A DNA stretch of 64,000 nucleotides from JAIBJN01 sp963839745 (GCA_963839745.1 CAWIWC010000014.1:124001-188000), one strand, 5' to 3'. Shown: positions 32,310 through 41,694, counted from the first letter of the stretch. Notes: a model not told the origin generated them from the sequence alone. Program-made: numbers and translations.

Positions 32310-32849
32310 GTGACCTTCGCCGACCAGCTGACGGTCGCCCGTGCGGCCGCCGTGCCGGCGGTGGTCGTCCTCTTCGCCTGGGATTTTCCGAACCATGACT
32401 ACTGGGCGACCGCCCTCTTCGCGGTCGCGATGGCGACAGACTGGGTCGACGGCTGGTGGGCCCGGCGGACGGGCCGGACGTCGGACTTCGGCCGCCTGCT
32501 CGACCCGGTCGCGGACAAGCTCCTCGTCATGGCCGCGCTGATCATGCTCGTCGGGGAGGTCCTCCCCGCCTGGATGGTGGCCGCCGTCATCGCGCGCGAG
32601 TTCCTCGTCACGGGCCTCCGCCTGGCCGCTCTCGAGCGCGGCGTCGTCATCGGCGCCCGCGACCTCGGGAAGCTCAAGACGTGGGCGCAGGCCGTGGCGG
32701 CCGGCCTCGGCGGACTGGCGGCCGGCGGGGCCATCTCCGACGACATCGCGTGGTGGGCGATGCTCGTCGCCCTCGTGCTCACCTGGCTCTCGGGCCTCGA
32801 CTACGCTCGAAGCGCACCCCGCGTCCTCCGTGGCCAACAGCCTGCGTAG
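32310..32849 (+). CDS. pgsA: CDP-diacylglycerol-glycerol-3-phosphate 3-phosphatidyltransferase
   Basis: 179-residue membrane enzyme of phosphatidylglycerol synthesis. The CDP-alcohol phosphotransferase motif is complete: DWVDGWWARRTGRTSDFGR...DPVADK (D-x2-D-G-x2-A-R-x8-G-x3-D-x3-D). Several hydrophobic helices follow. GTG 32310 is chosen as the start because FADQLTVARAAAVP is the typical first helix. The reading frame is divergent from pccA (67 bp) and overlaps the downstream acetyltransferase by 20 bp. Confidence 0.92.
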   Translation: MTFADQLTVARAAAVPAVVVLFAWDFPNHDYWATALFAVAMATDWVDGWWARRTGRTSDFGRLLDPVADKLLVMAALIMLVGEVLPAWMVAAVIAREFLVTGLRLAALERGVVIGARDLGKLKTWAQAVAAGLGGLAAGGAISDDIAWWAMLVALVLTWLSGLDYARSAPRVLRGQQPA

Positions 32850-33714
32850 CTTCTCGAGGGAGGACAGCGCGGCGGTGCTCGAGCTGTCGCGCCGCGCGCT
32901 CAACCGCCCTGAGGAGCAGGTCGGGAACCCGCTCTGGGCGACACGCGACGAGCTCGAGAGCGAGCTCTCGGACTGGCACGAGCCTCCCGAGAAGACGCTG
33001 CTCGTGGACGAGGAGGACGGCCAGGTCGTCGGCTTCGGCGGCGTCGAGGTCGCGAAGGGCTTCCCGCACGCCGACCTCTTCGGGCCAATGATCGCCCCCG
33101 GCTACCGTGGGCAGAGGCTCGGCAGCGAGCTCCTCGACGCGTCGGTCGCGATCGCCGTCGAGCACGGTCGCCACACTGTCGTCGGGTCGGTCGGCCCACG
33201 CAACATCACGGGGCGGATCCTGCTCGAGCACAAGGGCTTCCATCCCCGCGGCGCGGCCAAGGCGGTCTTCAGGCTCGCCCAGGAGGAGCACCGGCCCGCC
33301 GAGGAAGGGCCTGAGGGCGTCGAGGTGCGGCCGGGTGTCGAGGCCGACCTCGAGCCGGCGCTCGAGCTCTACCACGAAACGTTCCCTGAGGGGCTCTTCC
33401 CCGACGACACGTGGCGGGAGGGCCTCGCCAAGGGCAGCGTCTACCTCGCGGAGCGTGACGGCCGCCCGCTCGCTTTCCTCAACATCGACCCCAGCGACCG
33501 CTGGGCGTACCAAATCGGCGTCGTGGCGCAGGAGCGCTCGCGCGGCGTGGGCAACTTCCTCCTCTCGCGCGTGCTCGAGGACTACTGGAGCCGCCATCCC
33601 GGTGAGGTACTCGGCCTCTCGGTCGAGGCCGACAACACTCCGGCGCTACGGCTTCTCCGCCGGCAGGGCTTCGCCCCCTGGCTCGTGCTCCAGTCGTACG
33701 AGCTCTGGCTCTGA
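32830..33714 (+). CDS. Tandem GNAT-domain N-acetyltransferase
   Basis: 294 residues with two GNAT folds. The N-terminal one (about 1-150) has the acetyl-CoA loop APGYRGQRLGSELL; the C-terminal one (about 160-294) has VAQERSRGVGNFLLSRV and VEADNTPALRLLRRQGF. The two-domain length is like mycothiol synthase MshD, but I cannot confirm the MshD-specific residues; a general small-molecule acetyltransferase is equally possible. GTG 32830 overlaps the pgsA end, so it is translationally coupled. Confidence 0.85.
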   Translation: MANSLRSFSREDSAAVLELSRRALNRPEEQVGNPLWATRDELESELSDWHEPPEKTLLVDEEDGQVVGFGGVEVAKGFPHADLFGPMIAPGYRGQRLGSELLDASVAIAVEHGRHTVVGSVGPRNITGRILLEHKGFHPRGAAKAVFRLAQEEHRPAEEGPEGVEVRPGVEADLEPALELYHETFPEGLFPDDTWREGLAKGSVYLAERDGRPLAFLNIDPSDRWAYQIGVVAQERSRGVGNFLLSRVLEDYWSRHPGEVLGLSVEADNTPALRLLRRQGFAPWLVLQSYELWL

Positions 33715-33849
33715 GCTCAGCGCCTCTCGAAGCCCGGCCCGCCACCAGGCGCTGCGTAACTCGGGCTGGTCGTCCAGCGCCTCGGCGAGCGCGCGCTCGA
33801 GCGCCTCGCGCTCCTCGGTGGTCGGTTCCGGGCTCCAGTCGTAGTGCAC
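33646..33849 (-). CDS. Small acidic/helical protein with WSPEP motif
   Basis: 67 residues, function unknown. HYDWSPEPTTEEREALERALAEAL is split into the WSPEP start and a helix, followed by SAWWRAGLREAL. Short proteins with this SPEPTxEE...W(W)RAxLRE pattern are familiar from actinobacteria. GTG start 33849. It overlaps the acetyltransferase 3' end on the other strand by 69 bp, which weakens the call for the C-terminal part. Confidence 0.55.
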   Translation of the reverse strand: MHYDWSPEPTTEEREALERALAEALDDQPELRSAWWRAGLREALSSEPELVRLEHEPGGEALPAEKP

Positions 33850-33896
33850 GGCGCCTGCATTAAAGGGTTTTCGCCGACCCTCCGATAGAGGCTGGG

Positions 33897-34904
33897 ATGA
33901 GAAGGGGTCTGATTGCCGCGGTCCTGATCGCTCTCACGCTCGGGGCCTCGTCCTCGGCCGCCGCAGCCTCCTGGGCGCAACCGCAGATTCGCACCGTCGT
34001 CAACCACGGCCTGATGGGCCCGTCCGTGGACGCCTTCCGGCCGGGGCAGCCTCTGACCCGCCAGGCGCTCGCCCAGGCGGTCGCCAACCTCACGGGTCAG
34101 CCGCAGGTCGTCGTCGACGGCGCCAAGCCCGTGCTGATGTGGGAGCTCGAGCGCGCGCTCGTCAAGGCCGCCGGACTCCGCTACGCAGGGATCCTCTTCG
34201 CGACCAAGGCGCGCGAGGCCGGCCTGGCGCCGCCCAAGCGCTTCGGCGCCGAGGTGGTCGCACGGCTCCTCAGCCTCCGCTTCAACCACGCCGCCGTCAA
34301 CGACGGCCGCGAGCTCCGGCCGCAGGATCTCGCCACGCGCGCGGAAGCTGCGTACTCGTTCGCCCAGCTGGTCGACCTGAGCGACTGGAAGCGGGACTCC
34401 GTCGCCTCGCTCGCACAATCCTTCTCGCTGCCGGCCTTCACGCAGTGGCAGCGCACCGTCCTGAAGCGCGCGGTCGCATTCGTCGGCTACCCCTACGTCT
34501 GGGGCGGCACCTCGGAGTTCGCCCAGACCCTCTTCGGCGTCCGCTCCCGCGGCGGCTTCGACTGCTCCGGCTTCGTCTGGCGCATCTACAAGACGCACCC
34601 CTTCGCCGGCGCGCCGCAGCTCCAGAACGTCCTCCGGGGCCGCACGACGTACGACATGAGCGGCGAGTTCCCGGTGAGCCGTCGCATCCGCCGCGCGAAT
34701 CTCAAGCCCGGAGACCTCGTCTTCTTCGGCGACCGCGGGCCGAGCTCGCGGCCGTCCCAGGTCACGCACATGGGCATCTACGTCGGGAAGGGCTGGTTCG
34801 TGCACTCGTCCGGCCAGGGAACGACGCTGACCACCCTCACCGGGTGGTACGCCGACCGTTTCGCGTGGGGCCGCCGGCCGCTGCGCGAAGCGGGCCTCGC
34901 GTAG
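33897..34904 (+). CDS. Secreted NlpC/P60 peptidoglycan hydrolase
   Basis: 335-residue exported cell-wall endopeptidase. Signal peptide MRRGLIAAVLIALTLG..SAAAAS; residues 30-170 resemble S-layer-homology or spore-coat-type repeats (DAFRPGQPLTRQALAQAVANL); the NlpC/P60 domain follows with catalytic Cys in GGFDCSGFVWRIY, His in THMGIYVG and the third residue in WFVHSSGQG. RANLKPGDLVFFGD is the usual preceding block. ATG 33897. Likely cleaves stem peptides. Confidence 0.9.
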   Translation: MRRGLIAAVLIALTLGASSSAAAASWAQPQIRTVVNHGLMGPSVDAFRPGQPLTRQALAQAVANLTGQPQVVVDGAKPVLMWELERALVKAAGLRYAGILFATKAREAGLAPPKRFGAEVVARLLSLRFNHAAVNDGRELRPQDLATRAEAAYSFAQLVDLSDWKRDSVASLAQSFSLPAFTQWQRTVLKRAVAFVGYPYVWGGTSEFAQTLFGVRSRGGFDCSGFVWRIYKTHPFAGAPQLQNVLRGRTTYDMSGEFPVSRRIRRANLKPGDLVFFGDRGPSSRPSQVTHMGIYVGKGWFVHSSGQGTTLTTLTGWYADRFAWGRRPLREAGLA

Positions 34905-35034
34905 GACCTCGCAAGTGCCCTTTCGGGGGATGAGCAGGGGTTTTGACCAATCCCTCGTACGGGGGATGTGAACGGGCCCGGCGGCCCGGATACTTCGTGA
35001 CGTCAGGCGTCCGATTAACAACGGGAGAGATCAG

Positions 35035-35127
35035 ATGCTGCATTGGAAGTCCAAGCTGGCGTACCTGCTCGTTGCGGCCACCGTCCTCGCCTCCTTTCTT
35101 GGCGAGGCCGAAGGCTGGCACTGGTAA
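35035..35127 (+). CDS. 30-residue single-helix membrane micropeptide upstream of GGDEF/HD-GYP gene
   Basis: Encodes a start MLHWKSK, a hydrophobic helix (LAYLLVAATVLASFLG) and EAEGWHW at the end. ATG 35035 has a GGGAGAGAT site; the stop is 9 bp before the next gene. A 32-residue peptide of the same design (M-x2-WK start, one helix, Trp-rich end) precedes the second GGDEF/HD-GYP gene at 37155, which argues that both are real genes. Unknown function; a small partner or leader peptide of the adjoining signalling protein is plausible. Confidence 0.6.
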   Translation: MLHWKSKLAYLLVAATVLASFLGEAEGWHW

Positions 35128-35136
35128 ACCAGTCAG

Positions 35137-36999
35137 GTGAAGGTACGTCCGATTCGCTCGCCCGAGAGCGCGTCGGGTGAAGCGGCGAGGCCGGGGGTTT
35201 CGAGAGAAACCGCCCGGCTTCTTCCGCTTCTAGCACCCGTTGCGCTGGCGGCCGGCGCGGCACTCGTTGCTGCGGTGGTCTCACTCGGGCTCTCCGCTCC
35301 GAGCATGGCCATGCTCGGAGGCATGCTTGCGCTCGCGGTCGCCGCGACGTTCGTGGAGGCGTATCCCGTGCCGATCGAGGGAATCTCGTCCGGCGGGGTC
35401 TCCCTCACCGCAGTCTTCATCGTCGGCGCGGCGGTCATCTACGGCTGGGAGCCGGCGGTCATCATCGGCTTCGTCGCCAGGGCGTCCATCGAGCTCGTCC
35501 AGCGCCGCCCGGCCATCAGGCTCGCCTACAACAGCTCCGTCTACGCACTCGGCGGCGGAGCGGCAGGCGCAGCCGCCGCGCTCATCGGCGCCCACAACGG
35601 CGTCGGCGGGCTCTTCGTCGAGGTCATCCTCGCCGCGGCGGCCTTCTACGCCATCAACATCCCGCTCACGGCGGGCATCATCTCGCGCTGGTCGCGCGAG
35701 CCCTTCATGCCCTTGCTCGAGCGCTCGATCTACTGGACGGTCGTTCCCTTCTCGATCATGGCCTCGGTCAGCCTCATGCTGGCCGTCCTCTGGGAGCGCT
35801 CTCCGTTCCTCGCCACGGCCCTCGTCGGCCCTCTCGTCGCCATCGCGCTCTACCAGCGCTCGGTGCACAGCGCGCTGAAGGCGATGCGCCTGGCGCTCAC
35901 CGACCCCCTCACCGGGCTCGGCAACCACCGCCACTTTCACGAGCGCCTCCAGCACGACCTGGACAAGGCACAGGACGAGGGGTTCCCGCTCACGCTGGTC
36001 CTGCTCGACATCGACAACTTCAAGCAGGTCAACGACCGGCACGGCCACCCGATCGGCGATCGCGTCCTCGCGCAGGTGGCGACACGCCTCCGCCAGGGCG
36101 GCGAGGCCTTCCGGCTCGGCGGCGACGAATTCGCCCTCCTGCTTGCGCGACGCGACGAGCACGAGGGCCTCTCGATCGCGCGCTCGGTCATCGAGCGCCT
36201 CGCGGAGAAGCCCCTCGAGAGCGGCGAGTTCCTCAGCATGTCCGGCGGCGTCGCCACCTATCCGCAGCACGGCGTCGAGCGCGCCGACCTCGTCCGCGTC
36301 GCCGACAGCGCCCTCTACATGGCGAAGGAGCAGGGCAAGAACACCGTCCGCGTCTATAGGCCGGACATCGCTGGGATTCAGGAGCTGCGCCGGCTGGCCG
36401 AGGGCCCCGACCGCGCCGCCCGCCTGCGCGCGGCCGCCAGCCTCGCCCACGCCGTCGACGCGCGCGACGCGTACACGGGCAGCCACTCCTACATGGTCGG
36501 CGAGCTCGCAGCCCGCGTGGCCAAGCGGATGGGCCTCGACACGGAGGCGATCGAGCTCACACGCCTCGCCGGCAGCCTGCACGACCTCGGCAAGCTCGCC
36601 ATCCCGGAGGAGATCCTCCGCAAGCCCGGCCCGCTGAACGAGGCCGAGCGGCTCGTACTCGAGCGCCATCCCCAGATCGGCTACCGGATGCTCGACTCGC
36701 TCGGCGTCGAGCCCGTCGCGACGTGGGTCCTCCACCATCACGAGCGCTGGGACGGCGCCGGCTACCCGGACCAGAAGGCCGGCCCGGAGATCCCGCTCGG
36801 CGCGCGCATCCTCTTCGTGGCCGACGCCTACGACGCCATGACCACGGACCGCGTCTACCGCGGCCGCCTCTCGCACGACCGCGCCATCGCAGAGCTCGAG
36901 CGCTGCGCCGGCACCCAGTTCGACCCGGACGTCGTCGCCGCCTTCAAGGCGGAGTTCGACTACCCGCGGCTGCAGCTGGTCGGCGCCGACAGCGCCTAG
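35137..36999 (+). CDS. Membrane GGDEF / HD-GYP cyclic-di-GMP signalling protein
   Basis: 620 residues: about six to eight membrane helices forming a MASE-like sensor (residues 30-245), a GGDEF domain (about 258-410) with an intact active loop LGGDEFALL, and an HD-GYP domain (about 430-610) with HDLGK and HHERWDGAGYP. Both synthesis and hydrolysis of c-di-GMP are therefore possible. The link ALTDPLTGLGNHRHFHERL is the standard GGDEF entry. GTG 35137 lies 10 bp after the micropeptide stop. It and the next such protein share 40-50 percent visible similarity and are neighbouring duplicates. Confidence 0.92.
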   Translation: MKVRPIRSPESASGEAARPGVSRETARLLPLLAPVALAAGAALVAAVVSLGLSAPSMAMLGGMLALAVAATFVEAYPVPIEGISSGGVSLTAVFIVGAAVIYGWEPAVIIGFVARASIELVQRRPAIRLAYNSSVYALGGGAAGAAAALIGAHNGVGGLFVEVILAAAAFYAINIPLTAGIISRWSREPFMPLLERSIYWTVVPFSIMASVSLMLAVLWERSPFLATALVGPLVAIALYQRSVHSALKAMRLALTDPLTGLGNHRHFHERLQHDLDKAQDEGFPLTLVLLDIDNFKQVNDRHGHPIGDRVLAQVATRLRQGGEAFRLGGDEFALLLARRDEHEGLSIARSVIERLAEKPLESGEFLSMSGGVATYPQHGVERADLVRVADSALYMAKEQGKNTVRVYRPDIAGIQELRRLAEGPDRAARLRAAASLAHAVDARDAYTGSHSYMVGELAARVAKRMGLDTEAIELTRLAGSLHDLGKLAIPEEILRKPGPLNEAERLVLERHPQIGYRMLDSLGVEPVATWVLHHHERWDGAGYPDQKAGPEIPLGARILFVADAYDAMTTDRVYRGRLSHDRAIAELERCAGTQFDPDVVAAFKAEFDYPRLQLVGADSA

Positions 37000-37016
37000 C
37001 GCCCTTCCATTTCATA

Positions 37017-37031
37017 CCGGTTACAAACCGG
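37017..37031. terminator. Short hairpin after the first GGDEF/HD-GYP gene
   Basis: CCGGTT-ACA-AACCGG, 6-bp arms, begins 18 bp after the stop. No T-run follows, so termination is uncertain. The 155-bp gap to the next micropeptide also holds a second small hairpin (CCGTTG...CAACGG near 37082-37102) and no other gene. Confidence 0.4.
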
Positions 37032-37154
37032 CGCAAACGCGCTGTATCCCTCTCTTGAGGCTGTAGCAAAGTCCCTGGAGAACCGTTGGTTGATGCACAA
37101 CGGCCGCGCGCGTTCCTGTGGCCCCAATCTCCCAGCGGAAGGAGGTGAGCGCGC

Positions 37155-37253
37155 GTGATTAGATGGAAGAACCACTACGTCCGGGCAATGCTCGTCGTCG
37201 GCGCCATCACGGCTTATGCCGTTGCAGCCGGTGCCGGGTTCCGCTGGTACTAA
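37155..37253 (+). CDS. 32-residue single-helix membrane micropeptide upstream of second GGDEF/HD-GYP gene
   Basis: Encodes MIRWKNHYVRAMLVVGAITA, then YAVAAGAGFRWY. GTG 37155 has a perfect AGGAGGTGA site (37139-37147). Same design as the peptide at 35035: WK near the start, one membrane helix, aromatic end. The gap to the following signalling gene is 43 bp. Confidence 0.6.
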   Translation: MIRWKNHYVRAMLVVGAITAYAVAAGAGFRWY

Positions 37254-37296
37254 GCCAGCACGCCCGCTTCCACTACCTCACCAGCTCTCCGTCCTC

Positions 37297-39121
37297 ATGA
37301 ATACGCACGGATACCCGCCCCGGCTCTACTGGTATATCGCCGCCGTTCTCGGCGTCGCTCTGCCGGTTGCGGCCGGGGCGGTGGTGAGGGTCGTCCTCGA
37401 CCCGTCGGACCTGTCCACCTGGGTCGGCGTCATTCTCTTCTTCGGGCTTGCGCTCCTCGCGGACATGAAGCCCGTCCCGCTCGACGTCGAGAACGAGCGC
37501 GTCGTCTCGCTCGCATTCGTCTTCGTCGTCTCGAGCCAGATCCTCTTCGGCTGGGAGTACGCGGTGCTCACGGCCGTGTTCGGCGTCCTCATCTCGCAGA
37601 TGGTCGAGCGCAGGCCGGTCGCGCGCTCGCTCTTCAACGCCGCGGTCTACGGCCTGGCGGCGTTCTCCTCGGCCTTCCCCGTCTTCCTCCTCGGCGCCTC
37701 CAGTGAGCTCGAGCGGATCACGCTCTACGCCTTCGTCGGCGGCGCCCTGTACGTGATCGTCAACGTCGTGCTCGTCTGCGGCGCGCTGGCGATCCTGGCC
37801 GGCCAGCCGCTCCGCGTACTGCTGCGGGACAACCTCAGACACTCCGGGCCCGCCTTCGTGATCATGGCCTTCCTGGCCGCGCTGGCGGCGTCGCTCTGGA
37901 CGACCGATCCCTGGCTGCTCGTCCTCCTCGCCGGGCCCGCTCTTCACCCTCACCCTCTACCAGCGCTCCGCGCTCTCCACGAAGGTGGCGACGCGTGACG
38001 CGCTCACCGACAGCCTCACCGGCCTCGGCAACCACCGCTCGTACCAGAGCCGCCTGCGCGAAGCGCTCGAGCGGGCCGAGGAGAACGGCGGCGAGGTCTC
38101 GCTCTGCCTCGTCGACGTCGACGAGTTCAAGGGCTGCAACGACCGGTACGGCCACCCGCTCGGCGACCAGATCCTCGTCGAGCTCTCGCGCCTGTTCGTC
38201 GAGGGCCGCGACGACGTGGCCGCCTTCCGTTTCGGCGGCGACGAGTTCGCCCTGCTCCTGGAGGAGAACGAGGAGGACGCATACCGGTTGGTCGAGGACC
38301 TCCACGAGCGCATCGCCCAGACGGAGTTCCCCCACGGCCAGCCCGTGACGATCACCGTCGGCATCGCGTCGTTCCCCGGGTACGCCTCGAGCCCCGACGA
38401 GCTCCAGCAGATCGCCGACGGCGCGCTCTACTGGGCCAAGCGCCACGGGAAGAACCGCTCGTGCGTCTACAGCCCGTCGGTCGTGCGCGTCTACTCGCCC
38501 AACGAGCTCACCGAGCTGGCGGAGCGCCAGGCACGCCTGCGCGCTGCGGAGAACCTCATCCGCATCGTCGACTCGAAGGACACCTACACAGGCGAGCACT
38601 CCGAGGCCGTCGCCAAGCTCGTCGAGGCGATGGCGCGCGAGCTCGGTCTCGATGACGAGACCACGCAGCAGCTGAAGCTCGCCGCCCTCCTGCACGACCT
38701 CGGCAAGATCGCCATCCCGGACACGGTCCTCAAGAAGCCCGGCTGCCTGCAGCCCGACGAGCGCAGGCTCGTCCGCGCGCACGTCGAGTTCGGGCACTCG
38801 CTGCTGGAAGGGCTCGGCATCGAGCCGGTCGACTCCTGGGTGCTCCACCACCACGAGCACTGGGACGGCTCCGGCTATCCCGACGGCCTCGCCGGCGAGG
38901 ACATCCCCTTCGGTTCGCGCGTGATCCTCGTCGCCGACGCCTATGACGCGATGACGACCGACCGCACGTACCGCAACGCCAGCTCGGCCACCGATGCTCT
39001 CGCCGAGGTGCGGAGGCGCGCGGGGACCCAGTTCGACCCGGAGATCGTGAGCGCCCTCGAGCGCTGCGTCGTGCGCGGGCTCGACTCGGATTCGGACACC
39101 CATCTGGAGGCGAGCGCCTAG
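37297..39121 (+). pseudogene. Membrane GGDEF / HD-GYP protein, duplicate, with single-base frameshift
   Basis: Paralogue of the protein at 35137. The first frame (ATG 37297) codes the membrane sensor to LLVLLAGP near 37938; the next frame continues LFTLTLYQRSALSTKVATRDALTDSLTGLGNHRSY, matching the paralogue through the same junction, then GGDEF (FRFGGDEFALL) and HD-GYP (HDLGK, HHEHWDGSGYP). Removing one base from GGGCCC (37933-37938) restores a roughly 608-residue protein. All catalytic motifs are intact, so an assembly indel is likely. If real, the soluble GGDEF/HD-GYP half could start at GTG 37985 and be released from the membrane. Confidence 0.88.
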
Positions 39122-39190
39122 TGCCCATTCAGGTAATTCAGCCCAGATTCTGCGTCGCGAGCACCAAGCCAGAGGTCGCACTCGGACGCA

Positions 39191-39211
39191 GCCAAGGCTT
39201 GCAGCCTTGGC
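39191..39211. terminator. Hairpin between GGDEF/HD-GYP and DUF5317 genes
   Basis: GCCAAGGC-TTGCA-GCCTTGGC, 8-bp perfect arms, 70 bp after the stop. No strong T-run. The rest of the 164-bp gap contains a GGAGGGG site for the next gene and nothing else recognisable. Confidence 0.5.
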
Positions 39212-39285
39212 AAGGTCGAGGGTGGGCTCTGGCGCCGCGTGATCGCGGGGCAGAAGCGGGCGTGCATTGCCTGGAGGGGCACTAG

Positions 39286-39849
39286 ATGGCCCAGCTCCTC
39301 CCCATCGCCTTCGCCGTCCCGCTCGCGCTCGCGTTCGGCGGCCGCCTCGGCCGTCTCGCCGAGCTCCAGCTCCGCGGCCTCTGGCTCTTCTTCCTCGCCA
39401 TCGGGATCCAGATCGTCGCCTTCCCGTTCGCCTTCCTCCCGTGGACGACGGGCGAGGAGACCGCCAAGGCGCTCTGGCTCGTCTCCTACGCCTGCCTGCT
39501 CGTCGCCGCGGCCCTGAACCGCCGCATCCTCGGCGCACAGGTCGTCGCCGTGGGCATGGCGCTCAACCTCGCCGCGATCCTCACGAACGGAGGCCGGATG
39601 CCGGCCACGCCCGAGGCGATGGAGGCCGCCGGCCTCAACTTCGCGGTCAAGCACAACAGCGTGGCAGCAGCCGAGCCCAACCTCTCCTGGCTCGTCGACC
39701 GCTTCGCGGCCCCGGACTGGGTGCCGCTCACGAACGTGTACTCGGTCGGCGACGTGATCATCGCCCTCGGGGCCGTCGTGCTCGTCTTCTCGGCGACGGG
39801 CGCGCGCCTGCCGCGGCTTCCGCGGCGCTCCGAGCAGCCGTCCGGCTGA
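39286..39849 (+). CDS. DUF5317 family membrane protein
   Basis: 187 residues, about five membrane helices: LLPIAFAVPLALAFGGRLG, LWLFFLAIGIQIVAFPF, ALWLVSYACLLVAAAL, and VVAVGMALNLAAILTNGGRMPATPEAM, the last holding the NGGRMP block that marks DUF5317, then a C-terminal helix VGDVIIALGAVVLVF. Function unknown. ATG 39286 follows GGAGGGG by 6 nt. Adjacent to c-di-GMP genes, as often seen in actinobacteria. Confidence 0.82.
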   Translation: MAQLLPIAFAVPLALAFGGRLGRLAELQLRGLWLFFLAIGIQIVAFPFAFLPWTTGEETAKALWLVSYACLLVAAALNRRILGAQVVAVGMALNLAAILTNGGRMPATPEAMEAAGLNFAVKHNSVAAAEPNLSWLVDRFAAPDWVPLTNVYSVGDVIIALGAVVLVFSATGARLPRLPRRSEQPSG

Positions 39850-39888
39850 GGCGAAACGGCCGCCCTGCGGGCGGCGTATCCTCGGTAG

Positions 39889-41694
39889 ATGCGGCGAGGT
39901 GGAACCCTGCTCGTCGTCGTCGCCGTCTCGGCGATCGCTCTTGCCGCGGGCTGGGACGCGCTGCGCGGTGAGGACGAGCCGGCGGCCCAGCCCGAGGAGC
40001 GGCCCTCGCCCTCTACGGAGGCGGACGAGGGCACGGACTACGTCCCGCTCGCCGAGCCCGACCCCGTGAGCGGCACCCTCTATTACACGGACGAGGGCTG
40101 CGAGCTCCGGGCGGCGGAGCTGCCCGACATCCGGCCGGCCGACGCGCCGAACTGGGACGCGTGCGGGTTCACGCTCTCGCCTGACGCGATGCGGGTCGGC
40201 GACGAGACAACCGGCTGGGATCCGCATGCCGATCCGCGGCGAGGGCGCCTGTTCCGAGTCGACGACGGCACGATCCAGGTCGCGACGAACGCCGGCCCCG
40301 AGGGCGAGCCCATCCGCGGAACGGCACCCGCCTGGCGGCCGGACGGGACCCTGACGTACTTCGCGGACGGCGAGATCCGCGACTGGCCCGAGGGGCGGAT
40401 CGTTGTCCCCGCGAACCGGCTGCGGATGGTCGTGACCGAGCATCCGAACGCCCCCGGTGTCGGCTTCCTGAGGAATCTGCGCGTGGTGGATCACCACTGG
40501 CTCGACGAGGACAGGCTGGTCGCCCAGGTCGCTGCGAACGTCCGCGGCGGGCCACCGCTCGACCTGGTCGCGGTCTTCGACGACGGCCTTCCATTCGCCT
40601 CGACCGACTTCCTGGGCGAGGTGCGGGACCTGTGGGCCAGCCCCTTCGGGACCTACTACGCCGTGCTGACGGACACGCTCGGGCTCTACGACTTCAACGG
40701 GAACCTGCTCCAGGCGCCGCAGCTCGAAGGCACCCGGGCGGTGGCCTGGTCGCCCGACGAGGACCGGATGGCGGTCGCTACCGACGCGAGCGTCTTCGTC
40801 TTCACCACCGGGCAGGCCGACGAGGTGGAGCGGTTCGCGCTCGTCGCCAACGACCTCGACTGGCGAGGCCCCGAGTCGCCGGACGGCCTTGCCGAGGCCG
40901 AGGACGCGCGGGGCTGGCTCGGCCCGACCGGCGCTTCCGGCCGCCTAGTCGTTTCCATTCCGGAGGAGAACGGCTGCACGCTCCACGCGCTCCAGATCCC
41001 CGACCTGACCTGGGCCGAGCAGCCTTCGGGCGTTCGCGGCCCGTGCCGCTTCACGCTCGGGCCGAACGACGAGGTCTTCCCCGAGAACGAGCTTCCACAG
41101 CCGGGAGGAGATCGCGTCGCCGTCTGCCGGAACCACGCTGTCGACGTCCTCGAGGAGGGCGAACTCTTCGTCGGCTACCCGAGTGCCTGTGCCCCCGCCT
41201 GGATGCCCGACGGAACGCTGACCTTCATCCGCGACGGCGAACTCTTCCGGGCCGGCGCGGGCGCCGAGCGCCTCGCCTTCTCCCGAGAGAAGCTCAGTGA
41301 GCAGCTGGGTCGACCATCGGTCCTCGAGGAGGTGGCGTGGGTGCGGGACGACCAGTTCTGGGCGGCGGTGCGCTCCGGCGAGTCCGCGACCCTTGCCCTG
41401 CTGACGACGGGACAGCTGGCGATGTCGCCGTCGTTCACGACGCGGATGATCGAGGGGCTCCGCGTGAGCTCGACCGGGATCGTCGCCGCGGAGACCGATC
41501 GCGGCGTCGTGTTCTTCGACAACGGCGGCCGGCGCGCCCTGACGTTCCCGAACGGGCGCGCGGTGACGTGGGCTCCGGACCAGGTCATCGCCGCGATGGC
41601 GACCCCGCAGACGATCCTGCTCGTCGCGCCCATCTCGGGCGAGGTCGTCTCGCTGCCGCTGGTGGTCAGAGACCTGGAGTGGGTCGTCCCGTGA
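39889..41694 (+). CDS. Secreted beta-propeller-like protein with internal duplication
   Basis: 601 residues, N-terminal membrane anchor/signal (GTLLVVVAVSAIALAAGW), an acidic Pro/Glu-rich linker, then a TolB/WD-like region. Two halves repeat: first GCELRAAELPDI..CGFTLSPD..PAWRPDGTLTYFADGEI, then GCTLHALQIPDL..CRFTLGPN..PAWMPDGTLTFIRDGEL, each with paired cysteines that could form disulfides. AVAWSPDEDRMAVAT is a clear propeller blade. No enzymatic motif seen. It may be the anti-sigma-like or sensory neighbour of the convergent sigma factor, but this is speculation. Confidence 0.7.
   Translation: MRRGGTLLVVVAVSAIALAAGWDALRGEDEPAAQPEERPSPSTEADEGTDYVPLAEPDPVSGTLYYTDEGCELRAAELPDIRPADAPNWDACGFTLSPDAMRVGDETTGWDPHADPRRGRLFRVDDGTIQVATNAGPEGEPIRGTAPAWRPDGTLTYFADGEIRDWPEGRIVVPANRLRMVVTEHPNAPGVGFLRNLRVVDHHWLDEDRLVAQVAANVRGGPPLDLVAVFDDGLPFASTDFLGEVRDLWASPFGTYYAVLTDTLGLYDFNGNLLQAPQLEGTRAVAWSPDEDRMAVATDASVFVFTTGQADEVERFALVANDLDWRGPESPDGLAEAEDARGWLGPTGASGRLVVSIPEENGCTLHALQIPDLTWAEQPSGVRGPCRFTLGPNDEVFPENELPQPGGDRVAVCRNHAVDVLEEGELFVGYPSACAPAWMPDGTLTFIRDGELFRAGAGAERLAFSREKLSEQLGRPSVLEEVAWVRDDQFWAAVRSGESATLALLTTGQLAMSPSFTTRMIEGLRVSSTGIVAAETDRGVVFFDNGGRRALTFPNGRAVTWAPDQVIAAMATPQTILLVAPISGEVVSLPLVVRDLEWVVP

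Noticed and set aside
34905..35034. Possible c-di-GMP riboswitch upstream of the first GGDEF/HD-GYP gene
   Set aside because: The conserved GEMM core and tetraloop-receptor sequences could not be found.
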